Origin: Parapedobacter pyrenivorans
Lineage (GTDB): Bacteria; Bacteroidota; Bacteroidia; Sphingobacteriales; Sphingobacteriaceae
Length of the DNA: 64,000 bases
Direction of reading: 5' to 3'
Assembly (NCBI RefSeq): GCF_014636865.1
Contig: NZ_BMER01000001.1
Coordinates: 298,718-362,717, forward strand
In this document: positions 38,367 to 47,514 of the stretch, piece after piece
Layout of the letters: every line of letters begins with the position of its first letter
Position numbering within the stretch: position 1 is the first letter of the stretch
Notes under the pieces: generated by a model
Database searches by the model: none
What the model was told of the DNA's origin: nothing
Seen by the model: only the letters and a program-made list of their open reading frames with translations
Translations under genes and position numbers: made by a program

Positions 38367-39635
38367 ATGAATCGCAGAACACATTTAAAAAAACTGATGC
38401 TGCTTGCCGGCGCATCATGCCTTCCATTGCCCCGGCTACTGGCGCAGTCAGCGAAACCAAAAACCATCCTACTCGTATCGGGATGGCAATATTATAACAT
38501 CGGTGATATCGCCCATACCCCCGGCTTGCTGGCGCTGTTAAATATTTACCTGCCAGACACCAACGTCATCCTTTGGCCCGGTCATGAAGTGCGGGCAATC
38601 GATCAAATGCTATTACAAAAGTACCCGGACTTGCAAATTGTTACGGGATCCCTCAGGGATGGCAACGTGGAAAGTGAAGCGGTAATCCGCGCCGCGGAAA
38701 CTGCCGATTTCATGCTGCACGGCTCGGGCCCTTCGGTGGTAGCGCAGCCTAAACTGCAATGGTGGAAATCCCACATCAAAAAACCTTATGGCATCTACGG
38801 GATTACCGTTGAAGACATCGGGGCGGAGCGGCGGGATGTATTGGATAACGCAGCATTTGTGTACCTCCGTGATAGCCTTTCGGAAAAAAACCTCCGAGAC
38901 AACAACATCAAAGCAGGCGCGATAGGCTTCGCTCCTGATGCCACGTTTGCGATGGACCTCCGCAATGACCACGATACCGTCAACTTCATGAACACACACC
39001 AATTGCAACGCAAGCAATTCCTCTGCGTGGTTACCCGGCTCCGGCGAACGCCCTACTATCAGTTGGGTAGGGATTGGAGTGCCGAACAGATCAAGGAGGT
39101 GGATACGTTGAATGACCAGCATAAAGAGGAAGACAACAAGAAGCTCCGTGAAGCCATCATCACCTGGGTGAGGCAAACCGGATTGCCGGTAGTAGTCTGC
39201 CCGGAGATGAGCTACCAGCTTTCCATCATGGACGAATTGGTTATCGATCCCCTACCACCAGATGTACGCAGCCACGTCATTAAGATGGATCGATACTGGT
39301 TTTGCGATGAGGCAGCCTCTTTATATGCAAGCGCAACGGCAGTAATCAGCATGGAATGCCACTCACCCATTATTGCGTGTTTTAACAACACGCCCGCCTT
39401 TTATTTGCGGCAACCGCAGGATACCATCAAAGGACAGATGTGGTATGACATCGGGCTGGAAGACTGGGTTTTTGAAATTGAAGAAACCACCGGCCAGGAA
39501 ATCGCTTCTCGGCTCATGGAAGTGTATGATGACTACGGCGCTGCGCAAAGGAAACTGGAAACGGCGATGGATTCGGTACGCAATAGTTACCGCGAAACGA
39601 TGCTCGACGTAAGAAACAGAATATTGAATGCTTAA
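38367..39635 (+). CDS. Tat-type secreted polysaccharide pyruvyltransferase-fold protein
   Basis: 422 aa. Signal with twin arginine (MNRRTHLKKLMLLAGASCLP) suggests Tat export. The body matches the polysaccharide pyruvyl transferase family (PS_pyruv_trans): an N-terminal nucleotide-type fold (TILLVSGWQYYNIGDIAHTP), then HGSGPSVV, YGITVEDIG, VYLRDSLSEKNL, and a C-terminal half with PVVVCPEMSYQ and SMECHSPIIACFNNTPAFYL. The family normally works in the cytoplasm, moving pyruvyl from PEP to sugars to make ketals. A secreted copy in an import locus, where PEP would not be available, suggests a different reaction. A broader glycosyltransferase-like role is possible. Its end overlaps the earliest possible start of the next gene. 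Confidence 0.8.
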   Translation: MNRRTHLKKLMLLAGASCLPLPRLLAQSAKPKTILLVSGWQYYNIGDIAHTPGLLALLNIYLPDTNVILWPGHEVRAIDQMLLQKYPDLQIVTGSLRDGNVESEAVIRAAETADFMLHGSGPSVVAQPKLQWWKSHIKKPYGIYGITVEDIGAERRDVLDNAAFVYLRDSLSEKNLRDNNIKAGAIGFAPDATFAMDLRNDHDTVNFMNTHQLQRKQFLCVVTRLRRTPYYQLGRDWSAEQIKEVDTLNDQHKEEDNKKLREAIITWVRQTGLPVVVCPEMSYQLSIMDELVIDPLPPDVRSHVIKMDRYWFCDEAASLYASATAVISMECHSPIIACFNNTPAFYLRQPQDTIKGQMWYDIGLEDWVFEIEETTGQEIASRLMEVYDDYGAAQRKLETAMDSVRNSYRETMLDVRNRILNA

Positions 39636-39648
39636 TTTCCAGAAAAAT

Positions 39649-42600
39649 ATGAACAGACGAAATTTCATAAAACTCAGCGTGCCGGCCACCGGCATGGCTT
39701 TATTGGCGCCCTCACTGGCCTCACAGGCACTGGCCGATATCAACCGCCAATTTACCGGCCGGGCCGATTTCGATATGTATGACATCGTCATCAACGGCGG
39801 CGGCTTGCGCGGCTATTTTGCGGCACTCCATGCGGTAAAAGCGGGTAAGCGGGTGCTGCTGGTTGAACGGCGGAGCAGCTTCGGTTACGAATTAGCTGCC
39901 AAAGGCAGGCTTTGGCTGGGCGCCAATGGCATGGACGAACTACCGGAAGATATCCGCGATCTACTTTGGTCAACTGCTGAATCATCTGAAGTACATGCTA
40001 CGGCGGGTACAGGGCCGGGCGGCGGCGTTTTTGGCGATGAGCTGGCATTGATGGCCGGTAGCTTTAAGAAAGCATTATTGCACAACGCATTGACCCACAA
40101 GGTGGACATCCTGCTGATGACCGATGTGTGCGGGTTGTTTACCGAAGGGAAAAGCGTGCAGGGAGCACTCCTTGCCTGTAAGCACGGCCTTTTCGGGGTA
40201 AAATGCCGCCAGTTTATTGATGCATCAGAGCATGCGCTATTTAGCCGCCGCCTGCTGGGCAGCGATGTACGCCTGGCGGAGGCGACATTTACGTTGGAAA
40301 TCTGGAAGACCGAATCGCCTGTGAGGAAATCCATCACGGTGCCATCCTCACTCGGGGTAACGGACGATGCGGTCAACATCCATCGTGGTAAACACGCCGA
40401 CCACCAGGTTTTCCTCGAATTCGGGTTCGACGCCACCGATCTGGACATGGAAACCGTGGAGCACCGTGCACGTGAGCTGGCCGTGGTCATCGGAAAGACC
40501 CTGCCCTCGCTTGATCCGATGTTTGCCGGAGCAGAGATCATGCAGTTTGCCTGGGAAACCACGGCGAAGTTGGTTGATCCCACATTGCCAAAAGCCAGAC
40601 TTTCAGGCCACCACATCATCAGCGATACCACCGCTCCGGCAGATTGCGCACAGTTGCTGGCCATCCAGCAAGAAGCTGCGCAATTGGTAGCGGGGCTACC
40701 GAACGGATCCACAGCCGCGGCAACACTCGCCGAGTTGATGATCGTCGGTTCCACGATCCCGAAGCGGGGTGTGGCATTATCGGAAGTTGATGAGCCCGGA
40801 CTGGCCATTCCGCTTAAACGATGCACCATCGATAGCGCGGCAATCACTGGCCGGCACGATTGCCAAGTATTCGTGGCCGGCGGGGGCACCGCGGGTGCCA
40901 TGGCGGCCATCGGTGCGGTCTCAAAAGGAGCAAGTACCATCGTAGCCGATTTTTTCCAAGACCTCGGCGGCACCAAAACAATGTGCGGTGTGATGGGCTA
41001 CTACCATGGCTACCGCAGCCAGCCCTATTTCAAGCAGCAAGACGATGAAGCAAATCGACTGGCCATTGAAGCACACATGAGTAAGCGCTTGGGGCGGATG
41101 GCTTATTTACTGCAACAGACGGTGCAGGGTGATGGGCGGTTTTTCGGGAATGCGATTCTTTGTGGGGCATTGCATTCGGACCGTAACGTACAGGGCGGGC
41201 TGGTATGCCGCTATGGCTCACTGGAAGCAGTACATGCGGACGTATCCATCGACGCCACAGGCGACGGTGACCTGGCTGCTTTCGCCGGGGCTTCCTTCGA
41301 CCACGGCGATGCCCGTACCGGCAAAACACAGAACTACAGCCAATGGGATATCCGCGGTGCGGGCAAAATGCCTTCCAATACGAATCGCGATTATGATATC
41401 ATCGACAACACCCGGATCGGCGAGGTGCAGCGTGCACTGTTCATTTCCCATTACGAAGCCCACCATTATGATTTCTACCCGATGATGGCTGTCCGCGAAT
41501 CAAGGCGAACCAAGGGTGAATATGAGCTCACCTTGCTAGATGCCGTGGAAGGGACACATTTTGCGGATGTATTGTGCTTGGCGAGCAGTGACTTTGACCC
41601 GCACTACGTGGGAATGTCTGATTATACGCGCTGTGGCTTTTTATTGCCGCATTCCAATGATATTTTAGTGGAAATCCCATACCGAAGCATCGTACCGAAA
41701 GACCTGAATGGGCTGCTGCTTTCGGGCCGTGGCTTCAGCCAGACGCAAGAGGCTTACCAGTTTACACGGATGACCTCGGACCTGATCGTACTGGGTTACC
41801 TGACCGGCCAGATCGCTGCAGACCTCTCATTCACCGATACAAACGCCCGTGACTATGAGGTATCAACCCTTCAGCAGGAATGGGCGGCGCTGGGGTATTA
41901 CCCCGAAGGATTACTATCGAAGCCCGCGGGCAACCGGAGCGGCTCTCCGGCAGAAGTTAAGCGCCGCGTGGAAGCGCTGTCTCAGGGTAAGCGAGAGTTT
42001 TTATACGACTGCATTAAACTGCCAAAGGATGAGACTGTGCCGCTGCTCCAGCATGCACTTCAGTCAGTATCAGATGCCCCTACCCGGCTACTCATCGCGC
42101 AGGCGCTCGCGTGGTTCGGGGAAAAAACGGGCAATGAACTCATCATGGCTGATTTGGAAGCACTGTACACAGAAGAACGGACAGCAGGTTATCCCGCAGA
42201 TTTTGTGGATAACTACGATCTCATACGCGGCCGCAAACACAATGTTTTGGAGGGACTCTATTGGCGTATCAACCAGCACATTGCCCTCTTGGCGCGGGCG
42301 GGGTATGCCCCAGCTAAAGGCACGATCCGCACCATTCTGGAACACACCACATCCGGAGGCCCCATGATGAAACGAGAAAGCGACTATTTTGACGGCCGGA
42401 TCGATCTAAAGCTGGTTCCATTTCATAACCGTATCCTGAACTTGAGTTATTTTATCGAACGGCTGCCAGATGCGCAGTTTATCCCCGGTTTGGAAGCGCT
42501 ACTGCAAGACCAATATATTGGCGGATACCGGACTTCCCAATACGAAAAAACACGTTGGCGGGTATACGGTGGTGATCTGGAACTTTTCCTGGCGGCCGCA

Positions 42601-42798
42601 TTGGCGCGGTCTGGCGGAAAACGAGGTTATGAATTACTGGCTGACTACCTGCATGACGTGCACCATACCTTCAAAACCTTCGCGGCCTCCGAACTGCATA
42701 TCATAACCGGGAAGGAATTCAACTACGATGCCGCCGCATGGGAGCGCCTCGTCGGTTCGCTGGATTATCCTCGCCCTAATGTGCCGTTGAATAGTTAA
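39649..42798 (+). CDS. Tat-type secreted FAD-dependent oxidoreductase with two FAD-type modules
   Basis: 1049 aa from the ATG at 39649 (MNRRNFIKLSVPATGMALLA, Tat motif RRNFIK); an ATG at 39628 overlaps the previous gene. The first dinucleotide-binding motif is YDIVINGGGLRGYFAALHAV (~40-60), followed by a Glu (LLVERR). A second complete motif, CQVFVAGGGTAGAMAAIGAV, lies near residue 406, followed by DLGGTKTMCGVMGYYHGY as in the FAD_oxidored family. The last ~280 residues are helical, HEAT-like. Doubling of the flavin fold in one chain is unusual. Probably acts in the periplasm on an imported or surface-bound carbohydrate; electron acceptor unknown. The next gene begins 5 bp later. Confidence 0.85.
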   Translation: MNRRNFIKLSVPATGMALLAPSLASQALADINRQFTGRADFDMYDIVINGGGLRGYFAALHAVKAGKRVLLVERRSSFGYELAAKGRLWLGANGMDELPEDIRDLLWSTAESSEVHATAGTGPGGGVFGDELALMAGSFKKALLHNALTHKVDILLMTDVCGLFTEGKSVQGALLACKHGLFGVKCRQFIDASEHALFSRRLLGSDVRLAEATFTLEIWKTESPVRKSITVPSSLGVTDDAVNIHRGKHADHQVFLEFGFDATDLDMETVEHRARELAVVIGKTLPSLDPMFAGAEIMQFAWETTAKLVDPTLPKARLSGHHIISDTTAPADCAQLLAIQQEAAQLVAGLPNGSTAAATLAELMIVGSTIPKRGVALSEVDEPGLAIPLKRCTIDSAAITGRHDCQVFVAGGGTAGAMAAIGAVSKGASTIVADFFQDLGGTKTMCGVMGYYHGYRSQPYFKQQDDEANRLAIEAHMSKRLGRMAYLLQQTVQGDGRFFGNAILCGALHSDRNVQGGLVCRYGSLEAVHADVSIDATGDGDLAAFAGASFDHGDARTGKTQNYSQWDIRGAGKMPSNTNRDYDIIDNTRIGEVQRALFISHYEAHHYDFYPMMAVRESRRTKGEYELTLLDAVEGTHFADVLCLASSDFDPHYVGMSDYTRCGFLLPHSNDILVEIPYRSIVPKDLNGLLLSGRGFSQTQEAYQFTRMTSDLIVLGYLTGQIAADLSFTDTNARDYEVSTLQQEWAALGYYPEGLLSKPAGNRSGSPAEVKRRVEALSQGKREFLYDCIKLPKDETVPLLQHALQSVSDAPTRLLIAQALAWFGEKTGNELIMADLEALYTEERTAGYPADFVDNYDLIRGRKHNVLEGLYWRINQHIALLARAGYAPAKGTIRTILEHTTSGGPMMKRESDYFDGRIDLKLVPFHNRILNLSYFIERLPDAQFIPGLEALLQDQYIGGYRTSQYEKTRWRVYGGDLELFLAAALARSGGKRGYELLADYLHDVHHTFKTFAASELHIITGKEFNYDAAAWERLVGSLDYPRPNVPLNS

Positions 42799-42803
42799 AA
42801 CGA

Positions 42804-43892
42804 ATGGCCAAGGGATTTTTGATATTGCATAGCCTCCTTTTTCTGGCATTTGACCCGCAACCAGCGGTGTTCTACAGCAGTCCAACATTGCGGAGCGAGC
42901 GCCTCGATCCTGCGCATTACGAATTTGAATACACCATCAAGGACGACTACGGACAGCCGATGTCTGTGGTCGCCTTGACCGGCGATAGTGGGACGCGTTA
43001 CTGGTACCGGCGTATTTTTACGCCGGTATGCCTCACCGGCGAATGCCGGCCCGTGGATATTGGCATCTATTGGCACTTTACCGGCAAATATGTGGGCATC
43101 GAAGTATACGGCGAGCCGCTAACCAAGACCGATCATAGCGAATTCGCTCCCCTCGACTACGCCCGCCTGGAAAACATCCTCCAAAATGAATGGTCAGATC
43201 TGCGGGAATATACTGCTGAAGAGCTCGTTGAGCCCTCAGGTAATGTAAGCGAAGAACTAGACGGTGTTTCCGGCGCCACCAAACAGGCCGTCAGTGAAGC
43301 AGCGGTGAAAGACGCCGTGTACACCACGCATACCATTTGGCACCTCATCCATGTGGGCGAGCCGGAGCAACTGAGTTTGCTTGCCCTCGGTAAGACAGCC
43401 GAAAACCCATCCATTGCCCACGAATTGCTGGCCGCTCCGAACACGGCGAACCGCAATTTTGTCCTCAACGGGGTAATTGATGGGAACCTTCCGTCTGACC
43501 CCACCATCGAAAGAACCGTACTTGAGGGGCTTACCAGTACGGATAAATCCCTACGCAGCCTCTCCTTCAAAGCGCTGACCGGTCTCAACCTCGCTGATAA
43601 AACCGTGCAGGATGGGCTTGCAATTGCCTATCTACAGCTGGAAGCCAGCGAAAAAGTGCGGGTGTTGACACCGCTCGAACGGGCAACCGAACTCCACCCT
43701 GCGTTGCGGGCCACGCTCCTCGCCGAATTTACCACGGCGACACAGCCTTGGGTGCTCATCAAGATATTAACGTTGCTCGAGCAAAGCCGTACGCCACTCA
43801 CCGCAGCAGAACGGAAAAAAATCAGTAAGGTGGTAGACACACAACATGCCCCGTTGAAGGCCGCGCTGAGTAACTTTCTCAAAAACAGGTAG
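42804..43892 (+). CDS. Secreted protein with FMN-binding-like SGAT motif
   Basis: 362 aa. Signal peptide MAKGFLILHSLLFLAF. Residues ~40-175 contain a domain ending in ELDGVSGATKQAVSEAAV. The DGVSGAT motif (S156-G157-A158-T159) matches the site in FMN-binding domains of RnfG/NqrC type where FMN is joined to Thr. The residue usually found after T-x is not Ser/Thr here, so covalent flavin is uncertain. The remaining ~190 residues are helical repeats (TSTDKSLRSLSFKALTGLNL). Two CxxxxC-type cysteines lie in TPVCLTGECRPVD. It is 5 bp after the FAD oxidoreductase gene, so a redox partner role is a reasonable inference. Confidence 0.65.
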   Translation: MAKGFLILHSLLFLAFDPQPAVFYSSPTLRSERLDPAHYEFEYTIKDDYGQPMSVVALTGDSGTRYWYRRIFTPVCLTGECRPVDIGIYWHFTGKYVGIEVYGEPLTKTDHSEFAPLDYARLENILQNEWSDLREYTAEELVEPSGNVSEELDGVSGATKQAVSEAAVKDAVYTTHTIWHLIHVGEPEQLSLLALGKTAENPSIAHELLAAPNTANRNFVLNGVIDGNLPSDPTIERTVLEGLTSTDKSLRSLSFKALTGLNLADKTVQDGLAIAYLQLEASEKVRVLTPLERATELHPALRATLLAEFTTATQPWVLIKILTLLEQSRTPLTAAERKKISKVVDTQHAPLKAALSNFLKNR

Positions 43893-43923
43893 GATATCGT
43901 GCCTGTGATATGATGATAACTTA

Positions 43924-43931
43924 TATATTTG
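43924..43931 (+). promoter_or_regulatory. -7 element before cstA
   Basis: TATATTTG is an exact TAnnTTTG element 22 bp before the cstA ATG. So cstA can be transcribed on its own besides read-through from the locus. The matching position in the left, pseudogene copy has lost the final G. Confidence 0.55.
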
Positions 43932-43953
43932 CAGCCACCATTTGACTTTTTTT

Positions 43954-45789
43954 ATGGAATTTCTAAACGGCATCAACGCCCTCACGCTTGTCTTCGCATC
44001 CTTACTGATTTTCGCTATCGCTTATCGGTTTTACGGTATTTTCATGGCACAGCGCGTGCTGAAGCTGAACGGAAACAACATAACACCCGCAATATCCATG
44101 GCCGATGGCCGCGATTACGTAGCTACAAACCGCAACGTGCTCTTCGGCCACCATTTTGCAGCTATTGCGGCCGCCGGGCCATTAGTGGGGCCAGTACTGG
44201 CCGCCCAGTTCGGCTACCTCCCCGGAACGCTGTGGATCCTCATCGGTTGTGTGCTTGGTGGTGGTGTACATGACATGGTGGTACTCTTCGCCTCCGTACG
44301 TCACAAAGGGCAGAGCCTAGCCACCATCGCTTCCAAAGAAATTGGTAAAACCACCGGCGTTGTCGCAGGAGTGGCCGTGCTGTTTATCCTTATCCTTACG
44401 CTTGCAGGTCTTTCTCTGGCCTGCATCAGTGCCATGCATGAGGCCTCCTGGTCGCTGTTTACGGTTATCGCCACCATGCCTATCGCAATCATCATGGGGC
44501 TGATTATGCGCTACAGGAAGAACAGCGTAACCTTCGCAAGCATATTGGGTGGCATCCTGCTGGTTATCGGCATCATCGGCGGGCACGGACTTATGCAGTA
44601 TGAAACCATCAGCAACCTGTTTCATTGGGATATCAAAACAATTTCCATCGCCATTGCCGTATACGGCTTTCTGGCTTCCGTATTGCCAATATGGTTGCTG
44701 CTGGTACCCAGGGATTACCTATCTACCTACCTGAAGATCGGCACGATCCTGATGCTTGCCGTAGGAATTATCTTCGTCCATCCCACATTGGAGATGCCCG
44801 CCATCACACAGTTCGTTTCGGGGGGCGGGCCCATCATCGGTGGCCCCGTGCTGCCGTTTATTTTCATCGTCATCGCCTGTGGTGCTATTTCTGGCTTCCA
44901 CGCCATCATTGCAACCGGCACTACTCCCAAAATGCTCGTCAATGAGAAGGACATCCTTTTCGTTGGGTACGGTGCCATGCTGGTAGAAGGCTTTGTGGCG
45001 CTGATGGCGTTGATAGCTGCGTGTACGCTAATGCCGGGCGACTATTTCGCTATCAATACCCCTGCGCATGCTTATGAAAGTTTCCTCGCGGCCAACCCTT
45101 CTCTCCATCAAGTAGAATTGCAGCATTTCGTGGACAAGATCGGCGTGGAGCTCCAAGGCCGTACAGGTGGTGCGGTATCCTTGGCCGTGGGTATGGCGCA
45201 TATCTTCAACAGCATCCCATTCATGGACGAGGTGATGGCCTACTGGTATAATTTTGCCATCATGTTCGAAGCCGTGTTTATCCTCACCGCCATCGACGCG
45301 GGCACAAGGGTAGGACGCTTCTTCCTTCAGGAGATGCTGGGTGGGGTTTTCCCCCGCTTCCGCGACAAGAACTGGGTACCGGGTATGCTGATTGCCAGCC
45401 TGCTGTTTACCTTCGCGTGGGGGTACTTAGTGTATACGGGCAACGTAAGCAGCATCTGGCCATTGTTCGGCATCAGCAACCAATTGCTGGCCGCATGTGG
45501 CCTGATCGTGTGCACAACCATGCTCATCAGGCTCAACCGCGGCAAATACGCACTGGTTTCAGCGATTCCGGGAGTGTTCATGGCCATCATCACCTTCTGG
45601 GCCGGGTACGCCCAGGTGGTAGATATTTATGTTCCCAACGGTCAGTTCCTACTCACTGGTTTGGCGATATTGGCTATGCTATTGATGGCCTTTGTCTTCG
45701 TCGGAGCTTTCCGGAAGTGGTATCGGCTGTTGGCTATACCTGCGGAACGCGTGGATAGTTATGGCGAACAGGTGAAAGAGGTGGTGTAA
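43954..45789 (+). CDS. cstA: Carbon starvation protein A (peptide/pyruvate transporter family)
   Basis: 611 aa from the ATG at 43954 (MEFLNGINALTLVFASLLIF); a TTG four codons upstream is less likely. Multi-span inner-membrane protein with the CstA signature DGRDYVATNRNVLFGHHFAA, then AAAGPLVGPVLAAQFGYLPG, and 14-16 hydrophobic segments. CstA and its relative BtsT/YjiY are known carriers for peptides and pyruvate. The C-terminal CstA_5TM part is present (TMLIRLNRGKYALVSAIPGV). A decayed second copy lies 13 kb upstream. Position at the end of a locus with a pyruvyltransferase-fold protein raises the possibility that pyruvate is the product taken up. Confidence 0.96.
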   Translation: MEFLNGINALTLVFASLLIFAIAYRFYGIFMAQRVLKLNGNNITPAISMADGRDYVATNRNVLFGHHFAAIAAAGPLVGPVLAAQFGYLPGTLWILIGCVLGGGVHDMVVLFASVRHKGQSLATIASKEIGKTTGVVAGVAVLFILILTLAGLSLACISAMHEASWSLFTVIATMPIAIIMGLIMRYRKNSVTFASILGGILLVIGIIGGHGLMQYETISNLFHWDIKTISIAIAVYGFLASVLPIWLLLVPRDYLSTYLKIGTILMLAVGIIFVHPTLEMPAITQFVSGGGPIIGGPVLPFIFIVIACGAISGFHAIIATGTTPKMLVNEKDILFVGYGAMLVEGFVALMALIAACTLMPGDYFAINTPAHAYESFLAANPSLHQVELQHFVDKIGVELQGRTGGAVSLAVGMAHIFNSIPFMDEVMAYWYNFAIMFEAVFILTAIDAGTRVGRFFLQEMLGGVFPRFRDKNWVPGMLIASLLFTFAWGYLVYTGNVSSIWPLFGISNQLLAACGLIVCTTMLIRLNRGKYALVSAIPGVFMAIITFWAGYAQVVDIYVPNGQFLLTGLAILAMLLMAFVFVGAFRKWYRLLAIPAERVDSYGEQVKEVV

Positions 45790-45906
45790 ATGGGCATCCC
45801 GATATATCTGCGGATAAGAAACCTGATTTAACGATAAGGTCATCGCTTCTTAACGCTCAATTTCGCCCGAAAACGTTTATTTGCCCAAAACAAAAAACAA
45901 CTCATC

Positions 45907-47487
45907 TTGAAAAAGCTACTCACAATCCTTTCCATGCTGGTTTTCAGCAGTGTCTTATACGCTCAAATGACCGCGACAGGTTATGTCTACAACGATACCA
46001 ATGGCAACGGCCGGCGTGACCGGCGCGAACCAGGCGTCGCCGGCGTTTCGGTAAGCAACGGTGTACAGGTCGCGGTAACGAACGCAAGCGGCCACTACGA
46101 GCTACCGGTAGGGTTGGACAACATCATCTTTGTCATCAAGCCATCGGGCTACACAATCCCCACGGATGCACACAACCTACCGAAATTTTACCACATTCAC
46201 AAACCCCAGGGCTCGCCAACGCTTAAATATGGTGGTGTGGCACCAACCGGGCGGTTGCCCAAATCGGTAGATTTCCCCCTGATCCAACATGTTGAACCGA
46301 CTGATTTCACCGCTTTGATCTTTGGCGATCCGCAAGCCTACACCGAGCAGGAGATCGCCTATTTCGCCAAGGGCGTGGTGGCCGAACTCGAGGGGGTGGC
46401 AAACATCGCTTTCGGATTGAGCCTGGGCGACCTGGTAGGTGATCGCCTGACCTTGCACAATCCCTATATCAAGGCCGTTGCCAAAGTTGGCATCCCGTGG
46501 TACAACCTGATGGGCAACCATGACATGGATTACGATGCGCCCGCCGATTCCCTGGCCGATGAAACGTTTGAAGCGAGCTTTGGCCCCGCAAACTATGCTT
46601 TTAACTACGGTAACGCGCACTTTATCGTGCTAGACGATATTCTGTATCCCGATCCGCGTGATGGCAAGGGCTATTGGGGTGGTTTCCGTAAGGACCAACT
46701 GGATTTCGTGGAAAATAACCTGAAACACGTGAGCAAAGATAAATTGATCGTACTGGCTTTCCACATCCCGTTGCAGCACACCGATGAAGACGCATTCCGC
46801 AACGCAGACCGGCAACGGCTGTTTGATTTGCTAAGGGACTTCCCGAATACCTTGTCCATGTCGGCGCACAGCCACCTCCAACGGCAGAATTTTTACGGCA
46901 GGGAAGATGGGTGGCGGCAAGACACCCCCCACCATGAATACAACGCAGGCACCACATCCGGCGATTGGTATTCCGGCGTATCCAATGCCCTGGGCGTACC
47001 GGCATCTACCATGCGTGATGGCACCCCGAAAGGCTACGCATTCCTTCGTATCAACGGCAACCAATACACCATAGACTATAAAGTAGCCGGAGAGCCCGAT
47101 AGCCTTCAGATCAACCTATTTCACCCCAAGGTGGTTGCCCAAGGTCGCGGCACACAAGCCGGCATCTTCGCCAACTTCTTTATGGGCCATGAAGGTAACA
47201 CCGTGGAATACCGCATCGGTGACGGTGATTGGCGGCCAATGCACTACGTAGAAGCACCAGATCCGGCCTTTCTGAGCCAATTATTCCAATGGGATATGGC
47301 AGATGAGCTGGTTCCGGGCCGTCGGCCCTCCAATGCGGTCAACAGCAAGCATCTGTGGCGCGGAAACATAATGACCAACCTGCCCGTCGGTGAGCACCGG
47401 ATTGAGGTGCGGGCCACAGATATGTTTGGCAGAACATTCACTCAGCAAAGTTCTTATCGGCTTGCCGAGCCGGTAACCATCCCATAA
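45907..47487 (+). CDS. Secreted calcineurin-like phosphoesterase with N- and C-terminal beta domains
   Basis: 526 aa, apparently starting at TTG 45907, which gives a clean signal peptide (KKLLTILSMLVFSSVLYAQ); no in-frame ATG lies between the upstream stop and it. An SdrD-B-like beta domain (~22-100) contains YNDTNGNGRRDRREPGVAGV. The phosphoesterase core shows FGDPQAYTEQ (Gln in place of the usual His), SLGDLVGDR, LMGNHDMDYD, AFHIPLQH and SAHSHLQR. A C-terminal metallophosphoesterase-type beta domain follows. Homologues with this layout are common near SusCD loci; substrate unknown. A GC-rich hairpin follows the stop. Confidence 0.9.
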   Translation: MKKLLTILSMLVFSSVLYAQMTATGYVYNDTNGNGRRDRREPGVAGVSVSNGVQVAVTNASGHYELPVGLDNIIFVIKPSGYTIPTDAHNLPKFYHIHKPQGSPTLKYGGVAPTGRLPKSVDFPLIQHVEPTDFTALIFGDPQAYTEQEIAYFAKGVVAELEGVANIAFGLSLGDLVGDRLTLHNPYIKAVAKVGIPWYNLMGNHDMDYDAPADSLADETFEASFGPANYAFNYGNAHFIVLDDILYPDPRDGKGYWGGFRKDQLDFVENNLKHVSKDKLIVLAFHIPLQHTDEDAFRNADRQRLFDLLRDFPNTLSMSAHSHLQRQNFYGREDGWRQDTPHHEYNAGTTSGDWYSGVSNALGVPASTMRDGTPKGYAFLRINGNQYTIDYKVAGEPDSLQINLFHPKVVAQGRGTQAGIFANFFMGHEGNTVEYRIGDGDWRPMHYVEAPDPAFLSQLFQWDMADELVPGRRPSNAVNSKHLWRGNIMTNLPVGEHRIEVRATDMFGRTFTQQSSYRLAEPVTIP

Positions 47488-47514
47488 CTCACAGCTTTCA
47501 ATAATCAACCCAAT

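Noticed and set aside
38613-39176. 187-codon minus-strand open frame inside the pyruvyltransferase-fold gene
   Set aside because: Its product has no recognisable features and lies wholly opposite a well-supported gene.
39885-40976. 363-codon minus-strand open frame inside the FAD oxidoreductase gene
   Set aside because: Ser/Ala/Pro-rich antisense composition, no start signals, fully covered by a strong gene.
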